From the NCBI GenBank assembly GCA_973895155.1, contig OZ316896.1, positions 15,314,001 through 15,378,000 on the forward strand: DNA of 64,000 nt, given 5' to 3'. Under the pieces are notes generated by a model. The model was not told the DNA's origin. It did not search any database and saw only the letters and a list, made by a program, of their open reading frames with translations. The translations under genes were made by a program, and so were the position numbers. Shown here piece after piece: positions 51,312-58,994 of this stretch (its first letter is position 1; each line of letters begins with the position of its first letter). Source of the DNA: Marsupella aquatica. Taxonomy: Eukaryota > Marchantiophyta.

Positions 51312-51560
51312 CTATTTCTTTGAAATGGCCGTAAACACTCGGCTTATAATGACCCAATTCAAATAAAGAGTGAGGAGGAAGAAATACTGGTAAAAATCAA
51401 AAAACGTGAGGCTGAGATCACCTATTTTGAAAAAAAAAATACTGAACAAAACCATAGTGGCCAAGAACGCCCCAGATATTCTATGGAAAATAGAAAACGT
51501 CGAAGTAAGCTTCGGCTTATAGATGGTAAGGTGGGGTGATAACGGTCGATTTATTTTCAT
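51312..51560 (-). pseudogene. sdh3: Nuclear copy of mitochondrial sdh3 (succinate dehydrogenase cytochrome b subunit), truncated
   Basis: From ATG at 51560 the product begins MKINRPLSPHLTIYKPKLTS and continues with FHRISGAFLATMV, the heme- and quinone-site region of SdhC/Sdh3 of complex II, then hydrophobic residues. In charophytes and many land plants sdh3 is mitochondrial. The frame stays open for 82 codons, but resemblance fades after YLNWVIIS at about 51335-51365, before the last membrane helix. Immediately upstream on the same strand is part of a mitochondrial-type trnP. This is best read as a mitochondrial DNA insertion into the nuclear element, not a functional gene. The insertion spans about 51340-51617. 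Confidence 0.85.
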
Positions 51561-51585
51561 CTTTTTAGTTGACTCCGATTTTGAT

Positions 51586-51617
51586 TCAAGGTGACAGGAT
51601 TTGAACCTGTAACTGCT
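51586..51617 (-). pseudogene. trnP: 3' fragment of mitochondrial-type tRNA-Pro(UGG)
   Basis: On the minus strand the T arm ACAGG-TTCAAAT-CCTGT (51610-51594) is followed by the acceptor strand CACCTTG-A (51593-51586), as in mitochondrial trnP-UGG. The anticodon and D arms are missing, cut off within about 15 bases of the palindrome at 51632. Found 26 bp upstream of the sdh3 start, so both come from one mitochondrial fragment. Confidence 0.72.
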
Positions 51618-51646
51618 GTCAATGTTTTTACTAGCATTCGGCGCTA

Positions 51647-52458
51647 TTATGAGAAACAAAGTGTCTATAACACTGTCGTGAATGTCTTATCTCTAAAGTA
51701 TTTTTGATAGCGTTGGGCGCTATTAATGAAAGGAATCACAAGTCAGACCCGTTCGGAGTTATTTTTACTTTTATTTCAACAAATTCTGTTCAATTGATGT
51801 GCATTTAAATAGCGTCAGGCGCTATTGTAATTCATTGGAATATTTGTTGAATGAATGGGTTCATGTGGTCATGTTTGTTGTCATTGGACTCCGATTTCAT
51901 CATTTATTTGAATACTAGCGCCGAGCGCTACTAAAGTTGGCTTGTCGACACCTGCACAAAATTGGAAAATTTATAGACAATTGTGTTGATAGTACTGCCC
52001 ATAGCTACATTAAGATGGTTTTTCAGATACATTTGAAAGTATGTCACTTGTATAATAGCGCCTGGCGCTATCCACAACTACCGACACTGATGTGGTTCCA
52101 ACGGTCACTTTCCAACAGTAATATTATAGTAGATTGAGGTTCACGGAACCCTTTTTGCTTTTGTCTAGGATGAAAGTCCAATCGGAGAATGCCATCTGTA
52201 CTTGGGACCGTTGTAATCGAATGGCTGGTTCTATTGTATCGGTGTCTTAATACGAGGTGGAGATCGCTCGTTTGGGATAATTTAGTCCGTCTACGCGCTC
52301 AGACCTCGGACTGTATGAGTTTGTCAAGTGCGTATGTGCGTCCTTTATTGGTCCCGTACATTTTGAGACGTGATCGTGACAAGAACTGCACGACGCGTAC
52401 GACAGTGCCGGGTGGTTGAGTCGCTCTCCACGACAACTTTTGGCTAGGTGATACAAGA
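51647..52458. other. Spacer with four palindromes upstream of the ParB-like gene
   Basis: Contains palindromes at 51708, 51810, 51916 and 52056, about 100-140 bp apart. No coding region was recognised, although the frame at 52189-52419 cannot be excluded as an upstream exon. The segment would hold the promoter or 5' introns of the rightward gene. Confidence 0.5.
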
Positions 52459-53157
52459 ATGGGGGAGGCTGATGGTGGTCATTCTAAGTCCTCTCAGCCT
52501 TCGTTCGCTGGTTCAGTATACACCCGTCGCGTCACTCGATCGACTACGTCCCTGTCAACTTCCGAAGCTGAATCTACACAGCCCTTCCCGAGGTCGAGGA
52601 GAGGGAGAATGGACCCTAAGGACGTCTCCATGGGTGAAGTCAGTGACATAGGCTTATCGATGGACGAGGTAATATCAAAGCACGCATTGTCGTTCGGGAA
52701 GGATTTTCAAGGATTCGATATGGAGCCACCTCGAATTCCTCTTTGTAGATTGCTCCCCATGGAGGTTGTTCGAACCTTACAGAAAGAAAGTGCATCGATC
52801 GAGAAGTTGAAAGAATCATTCCGTGTCACCGGGTACAACTCGCGCATTGGGATGCCTTTCTACGTTCAGCCTGCAAATGCCGATGGGGTACGCGAGATCC
52901 GGGACTCTTGGGATCCAATCTGGGTCGCAGAGAACGACAAGTTTGAGGAAGAGTGTGATGCGGACCCAGCGTTCCATATTCTAAAAGATACAATGTTTTG
53001 TGTGTTTGACGGAAATCATCGATTGTACTCGTGGTCAATCGTCACGAGGGAGAATCCGGACAACTTGAAGTATCATCCTCGTGTGATTTGCGTCATTTTC
53101 AATGGTGACAGAGGTTTGCTAGTTGAGCTCGAGGCGGCAATGCACACCGTGAACCTG
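52459..53157 (+). CDS. ParB/Srx-like domain exon of the rightward element gene
   Basis: The frame from ATG 52459 gives 233 residues. Residues 1-90 are Ser/Arg-rich and probably disordered. From about residue 91 the pattern IPLCRLLPMEVV, then GMPFYV and finally CVFDGNHRLYSW (181-192), followed by ICVIFN, resembles the ParB/sulfiredoxin fold with its 'hhDGxHRxxA' signature. In bacteria and phages such domains sit in partition proteins, nucleases and DNA-modification proteins, often beside DNA methyltransferases. A GTAAGT donor near 53158 starts an intron holding the palindrome at 53245. The acceptor ATCCAAG| near 53283 opens the next exon (LDKQLSSLPRFLTRTEF). ParB assignment rests on motif pattern only and no helix-turn-helix part is recognised. 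Confidence 0.6.
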
Positions 53158-53283
53158 TAAGTTCTATTCGTTAACTGTTGTTACCCCTGTCATTCATTTT
53201 GGACCAAACATGCTTTGCGAAAGTGTTCATTCCCCAATTTTTGCTAGCGCCCGGCGCTACTAATTCCTTTTCATTGCATCCAA

Positions 53284-54617
53284 GCTTGGACAAGCAGTTG
53301 TCAAGCCTTCCTAGATTCTTGACGCGGACAGAATTTCCTGAATTCTGTCGCGTGATCTTGATCACTATAAGCCACTCATCAACAGCGCGAACATGGCAAA
53401 GTTTGAGGCGATCCAAAAGAAGACGAGAAAGGGGTCTTGGTTTACACATAAAATGCCACAGGATGCTCTCATCTACATTCTGTGTGTGGACAAAATCAAG
53501 TCTTACTCAAATCAATTTAAGTCTGATATGGCTTTAGCCAAAGCTCAAGGGGCTTCTTGGTCAGAAGAGGAGACCACAAAGAGGCATGAGGCAATGATGA
53601 AGGAGGCGACCAAAGATTGGTCGATCAAAGTGACGAAGATCACCCCTTTACTTCATCCGAATTTTGGAGATTATTTGGGAACCTGTGCTGAGATGTATCC
53701 CGTAACTGAGAAGAACAAACGGGAGAAGAAGCCAGACACAGTTGTATGCACAATGGATCGAGCCAGGTTGTTTACTGCTATTTCATACCTAGATCCAAAA
53801 TTGAGGTGCACCCTTCTAGTAGCCCACTGCACTCCCGAGATTCGGAAACAGTTTTTCCATCCTGAAAGTGTCAACGACGAGCCTGTGAAGCAGTGGTGCC
53901 ATACATGGCATACTTGGAATTCTGTGGAGGGAATTGCAACTGGAATGCTTCACACTTCCTTCAAACAGATTTCTGACCGGATGCCGGCTGACCGTCTCAC
54001 AAAGTCTGGGTGTGAGTCAATGGAGGCCATGCTTAAGATCATTCTCGATGAATTCAGAAACGTTGGGGATCTTGTCAAGGCAAAATTCTTCAACAACTTG
54101 TGGCCTTCCAAATATGCGGACAAGGAACATTACACAAAGCGGAACCGGAAGAGAGCCAAACGATATCTATACCAGTTTTACATGTGGACGGAGCTTAGAT
54201 CTCCTGACACTCTGTGGGCATACCCGACTGCATTTCAGAAATGGGTGTCTATCGAAGAGGGAGACGCTCTTGCCGACCTTTATTCGATGTACCAGCGGAG
54301 GGAAAGTTTCCACCACGTTCATTATCGGAGTGGGAGAGACTTCACTGTCCGTGGTACCTCGACACAGACAAATGGGATTTACCATTCGACGAAGCTGAGA
54401 AGGATGCCTTCATGAAGTTGTAGGAGTCCCAGATCCCTGCCAACTATGTGTCTGCAATGAAGCAAGGTCTCCAGTCTGATGTTGACAAATCTGCATCTGA
54501 GTTACAGAAGAATTGTGAGTCTCTTGTCATGCACGTTGACCGAAGCCGTAAGCCAAGAGCAAAGGCGAAGAATGAGTCAGCTGCACCAAGTGACTCCACA
54601 AGGTCCTTCAAGAAAAG
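53284..54617 (+). pseudogene. Middle region of the ParB-methyltransferase gene, frameshifted
   Basis: After the intron the frame reads LDKQLSSLPRFLTRTEFPEFC and then shifts near 53345 to a frame holding LDHYKPLINSANMAKFEAIQKK. It continues as a long open stretch to 54350 with KITPLLHPNFGDYLGTCAE and WSIKVTK. A further shift near 54350 and a TAG at 54421-54423 precede ESQIPANYVSAMKQGL and a Lys/Ser-rich linker (RKPRAKAKNESAAPSD). A likely donor |GTGAGT lies near 54618, and the following intron carries the palindrome at 54695. I recognise no fold; many Trp, Tyr and charged residues suggest a folded helical domain linking the ParB-like and methyltransferase parts. Confidence 0.55.
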
Positions 54618-54751
54618 TGAGTAGTCTAAGCGCTTTTTGGTTACTTGTTGGCGCTGCTTATGCAGGAGTTTCATTAGGAAATTCCTTTGATTAATAGCGC
54701 CTGGCGCTAGTCTGAAAGGTTGGACTCATTCAAGTTTCTGTGCCTAACAGG

Positions 54752-56204
54752 AGGTTAAAAGTCTGACACGGAGGTCCCGGCTGCCGAAGGGAAGAATGAT
54801 GCAACTCCTCAGGCATCGGAGGCAAACACTGGAGCTCAAGAAACCCCGGATCAAGGGATCCCGGATGGTGCTGGCAAATCCATTGTCCCTCTTGACGCAA
54901 CTAGCACGAAGAAAAAGAAAAAGAGAGGCGCCGGTGAGGACAGAGCAACATCATCTACTCGAGACGTTATTTCCTGTCGACTCTAGAGAGATGTCGGGAA
55001 TTTTAAGCGAAGGTGTTCTAGACACTGTTTTGTGGAGTCCAATTTAAACGAATTTTACGATTTGGTATTTAACAAGGGGATGAAGCCCATGTGGGTTACT
55101 AAAGTTGAGGCCTAGGGAAAGGAATTGGTAAAGTCAGGAGACAGAGAGAAGGGAGTAATGCGTGGCGGAAAAGAGAGGGGCTTTGGTGTGGATGCTGGTT
55201 TCATCTACATTCCCACTGGATTAAAACCAACACTTCTTGATCGGAAGGTTCCCAAGTGGAACCTTCAGGATTACACTATTCCCAGCTCTTTCTTCCGAGC
55301 CATGGAGCCGTTCCTTGCAGACAATGGCCTACTTGCAATTTTACACAGAGGAGACTATGATCAGGTATCTGAAGTGATTGCGGCTTGCCAGGATTCTAAG
55401 TGTTTCCAGTGTATTTCAACCCACCATGTGGTCATGACTACACCAATGTATAGGCCCCGATCTAATACTCAGGTAACAATTCCTCTTGCACATACTAGCG
55501 CCCGACGCTACTATCAGCATTCGCAATATCTACAATTCACTTATCTTTCGTAAGGATGAATGGTTGACTAGCGCCAAGCGCTAATATATGTGTCTGTTTT
55601 CTTATACTGCCTTCATTGGGAAACTGTGTTGCAGATATTCACACTTACTCTTAATATATTTTGCCGCATTTCGACAAAGGGAAGGGTCCCGAAAGACCCC
55701 AAGTTCTGGCCACTATCGAATGAAGAAGACCCTTCCGTCACTAACATTATTGGGTTTTCGTTGCCGCGACATGACCCGACTCCTGAGCTCCAATTTGCAG
55801 GAAATTCACAATTGCCTGTGGGTTTCATGCAAACTATTTTGGAATTGGTGACTCTTCCTGGAGATATCGTTATGGACTGGACAGTAGGTTCCGGTAGTAC
55901 GTTTGTGGCTAGAGATTATTCTGGTCGCTTTGTTGTTGGGCTGGAAAATCGGCCAGAGTTTGTTGATACTTCCGGTAAGGTCTTCCTCGATCTTTTACAG
56001 AACAAAGAAGTGGTTGCACCAACTCCTCCTAAGAAGATTCCTGGAAGTAAGAAGCAGGACAGGCTCCGTGCTATTCTAAATTTTGATTCGGAAGACGAGG
56101 ATGAGGGTGGCAATGCTTCTCAGCAATCTGAAGATGATGAGGTGTCGAACAATGTGGTGGACCTTGGATCTGGAGATGAGGACAGTGAAGAGTCAGAAGA
56201 GTAA
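54752..56204 (+). pseudogene. Amino-DNA-methyltransferase (N4-cytosine/N6-adenine type) domain, circularly ordered
   Basis: A charged linker (TPQASEANTGAQETPDQG, STKKKKKRGAGED) leads into DTVLWSP (55021-55041), which resembles catalytic motif IV (D/S-P-P-Y/W) of amino-methyltransferases. It lies in a shifted frame. Next come FFRAMEPFLADNGLLAILHRG, an intron from 55472 to about 55633 with palindromes at 55496 and 55569, then motif I DWTVGSGSTFVARDYSG (from 55875; family form DPFAGSGTT) and FVVGLENRP. Motif IV before motif I is the beta-type order of bacterial and phage enzymes. The tail is acidic (DSEDEDEGG, DLGSGDEDSEESEE). Lesions are a TAG near 54981, compensating shifts near 54975 and 55035, and a TAG near 55113. 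The second Pro and aromatic residue of motif IV are not clearly preserved, so activity is doubtful. Confidence 0.6.
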
Positions 56205-56388
56205 TTTTCTTTAGCTTTCTTTCTCTCATTGTATACTTTTTTCCAAAGAACTCCTCTACTCCCTTTTGTCTAGAAAATTTTCCCGATTTCCCGACTTCGA
56301 CTAAAGAACTCCAGTTCAAATTCTCAGGTCAGAGTGGAATCTTCGGAGGCATTTTCAACTTCGAAGGAACGTCTCTAGGAACGTTGTA

Positions 56389-56652
56389 CAGACCCCGGAG
56401 AAGCCATTTGTTCTCCCCTCTTATGCTGAAAAGGCGGCACGACGGGCAGATTCAGTCAGGACGCTTACTTGGGAGAGTAAGGGTCTTAGACTCCGGAGAG
56501 GCTCAGATAGAAAGTTTGTGCAGAATCACTTCGTAGATGATATTGCAAAATCCAAGTATGTGGACGACAAAGCAGAGTCCACTAATAGATCAGAAAGTAG
56601 CGGTTCTAAATCGGGCTCAGAGTCGAGTGGTGGTTGTGGATCTGGTCTTTAG
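56389..56652 (+). other. Short open segment with Ser/Gly-rich tail, downstream of methyltransferase
   Basis: An open segment of 87 codons reads TPEKPFVLPSYAEKAARRAD, then RKFVQNHFVDDIAKSKYVDD, and ends SGSKSGSESSGGCGSGL before TAG. It has no obvious ATG start, so it may be a last exon of the rightward gene or of another element gene. The basic middle and acidic serine-rich end resemble the other element products. Function unknown. Confidence 0.4.
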
Positions 56653-57074
56653 TTTTCCTTGTTTTATTTACCCATTTATGGAGAACGACGACACTCAATA
56701 AGAACGCCGTGACGTGTCGGATTAGACTAGCGCCCGGTGCTATTACTGTAGCCGGTAGTTCAAAGAGGTTTTTATTTGGTTGTTTTCCTTATAGCGCCCG
56801 ACGCTAGTATAAATGTACTCAATGGCCGCTTCACGTCCAATACATGTGACAATATTTTCATACCCTTCGGTGTCTTTTTTTGGGTGCACATTTGTTGGTA
56901 TGAGTTTTGCTGTTTGTTGTTTGTTGTTTACTGTTTGCTGTTTGCTGTCACGGAGAGATCCCCCTGGAGAAAGCATATGTGGAGAAAACGTATGTGGAGA
57001 AAACGTATGCGCAGAAAAAAAGTTTGGAGCCATTTGGGGCTCCCACCTCAAAGCTGAACTTTAAGTTCAGCCAA

Positions 57075-57184
57075 TAATAGTTTGTACCTTAATTTGAAAG
57101 AAAAAGTACCAATTTACTAAAATTATTCTTTATTATGTCACCTTCGGACTGAGAAAAATTAATAACTTGCCCCCTAAACTAGTT
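57075..57184 (+). repeat. Dispersed repeat, copy 2, interrupted by LINE insertion
   Basis: AATAATAGTTTGTACC through CTTGCCCCCTAAACTAG matches 36864-36985. The match ends where the T-run of the minus-strand LINE tail begins, so the LINE inserted into this repeat. Confidence 0.78.
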
Positions 57185-58990
57185 TTGTTTTTTTTTAATT
57201 AAAATTTATTCCGCGTGAACCCCACGGATGGGGGAAGCAGCAGGCCAGAAGGCAAAATAAGGGGGGCAACAAGGAAAGTGACACCACAGCCGGTCAAAGT
57301 CGAACCATGCGCAGTGGCACAAAGCAAGACAGAGTTAAGACCGGGATTCTAAGTAAGACACAGTAGGTCAATAGAGCACTAAACCCACTGAGTGATTGGG
57401 GCCCTAACGAGTACAGTATTCCACTAGGCAAAACTAACAAGTAATCAACCATAGCTACATCTGCAATTACTGTGGGCAGGCAGAACCGGACTCAGATTTA
57501 TGGGTCTGGTAGTATTACAGGTATTCCAGTGCCAACCCGATTTAACCTACACAGCACAATCAGACAGAGAATAGACGTCTCACTTTGCTCCTGATAATCC
57601 TAATCTGTTCCTGCACTAGAGTATGCTTAGCCTGTGTGATCCTAGAAAGCTTATTTTTTGAACTAGTAGCAGTCGCCACTGCAGTATGGTGATCCAATGT
57701 TTCAGAGATGATCGGTATCTGATCAAAAACCCTTTTTTTGGACAGATCAAACGTCTGATCATTACGTGCATTCCAAATAGCCCACAGAATCTGATAAATC
57801 AAAAAGAGACGAAGTGTGCTCCAAGGGTTCTTCTCAAGCGATAAGAGGATTAACTCTACCAGATTCCGATGTGGTTGTATGATAGTACCATTTAACCAGG
57901 TCTGAGCTTCCAACCAACATCTCTGTGCATGTCTGCAGTTAGTGAATAGGCGGGGGATAGTCTCAATTCTCCCAGAGCATAAAATGCAAATTCCATCCGA
58001 CTTGGCAATTCTCACTGCTCTGGATCCAGAGAACAGTCCCTGCGCCAGAACCCGCCATAAAAAAGTTTTTGCTCTAGTGGACAGATCTGCCGTCCAGATA
58101 GTCAACCAAATTTTGCTCCATTCTTCATCAGTATGGCTTACTTCCCATATTCTGTTCAGCCTGAGGTGGTCCGTTCCTTTAGGTCGCAGCATTTCGTAAA
58201 CCCGCCAGTTTGGTAGGCCAAACTGTCTCATCCGTGTGTCCTTGTCAAGCCATTGCCATTGACAAGCGAGGGTATCAAATCCACTTCCATGGAAAGCAGT
58301 ACCATGTACCAACCTGATCAGTGAAAGACATAAGTTTTGATCTCCATCGATAATGCCTCTCAAGCGGTTCAGCCTGGTATCCAAGTGTCTCCAATCATCC
58401 CCAGCAAGGGACCAAAAGTCCCCCACCCTCCTGATTCCTAAGCTGCCACAAAGCCGGGTCAATGACACAATGGATGCTTCAGGCAAATCATAAAAATCCT
58501 GAGAGCACCGGAGTAGATCCTCCAAAATCCAGTGTCCCGGGATCGCCTCAACACCAGGATGGAAGATCAGGTTTTCCCTAGCCAGTGCCCAAGCACCCCA
58601 TAGTTGCCCTGTATAAGACAATTTCCCAAAAGATTGTGGTGAACCCAACAACATTAGATCTGTCATAGAATAGTGGTTCCTGCACACAGATCTGTAGTTT
58701 CTCCATTTTGTCAGTCGCAAGTTAACAGCAAATAGTTTAGCCCATTCAGTCTCCGGATTATCCAGAGCCCCGGTGAACCACTTACAGAGGAGTGCATCTG
58801 AATGACTCCTAAAGTCCTTCAGGCCAAGTCCGCCATCAACCTTGGGCCTGCACAATTTATCCCACGCCACCAGGGGTATTGTGATGCCTAGACAGGAATC
58901 ACTCGGCCGGTTAAGTGGGTAAAGCAGGAAGGCACCCTTGGAACACCTTAGTATAGTGACAAAACAAGGAAAATATAAACAATTAGGGGC
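57184..58990 (-). mobile_element. 5'-truncated LINE with poly(A) end
   Basis: The minus-strand frame 58996-57560 (478 residues) holds IPLVAWDKLCRPKVDGGLGLKDFRSH, the conserved segment after plant LINE reverse transcriptases. It is followed by TWLNG and a Cys/His zinc-binding region (CILCSGRIETIPRLFTNCRHAQRC-W). The catalytic YADD core is absent, so the copy is truncated at about 58,990, where the rightward retroelement ORF begins. The 3' end is a T-run on the plus strand at 57184-57196, representing the poly(A) tail. The remaining frame is open throughout, suggesting a fairly recent insertion. Confidence 0.82.
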
Positions 58991-58994
58991 AACC

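Larger units (their letters stand above)
47717..56806. repeat. Family of 16 interspersed 15-bp interrupted palindromes, consensus TAGCGC-N3-GCGCTA
   Basis: Copies start at 47717, 47774, 50003, 50068, 50132, 51632, 51708, 51810, 51916, 52056, 53245, 54695, 55496, 55569, 56728 and 56792, each 15 bp long. The arms are six bases and the N3 core is CTG, CGA, CCG, TCG, TGG, CAG or CAA. Six copies have one arm mismatch (51632, 51708, 51810, 55496, 56728 and 56792). All lie outside the protein-like segments, in introns, gene spacers and element flanks. I found none in the rest of the window. They resemble neither the Helitron-like nor the LTR sequences. Confidence 0.93.

Noticed and set aside
47717-56806. 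CRISPR-like reading of the palindrome series
   Set aside because: Spacing is irregular (57 to over 2,000 bp), the repeat is only 15 bp, the core varies and the host is a eukaryotic nuclear genome with introns.
46283-57060. Terminal inverted repeats of the composite element
   Set aside because: I compared sequences left of 46.3 kb with those right of 56.8 kb by eye and found no convincing inverted match, so the element ends remain undefined.
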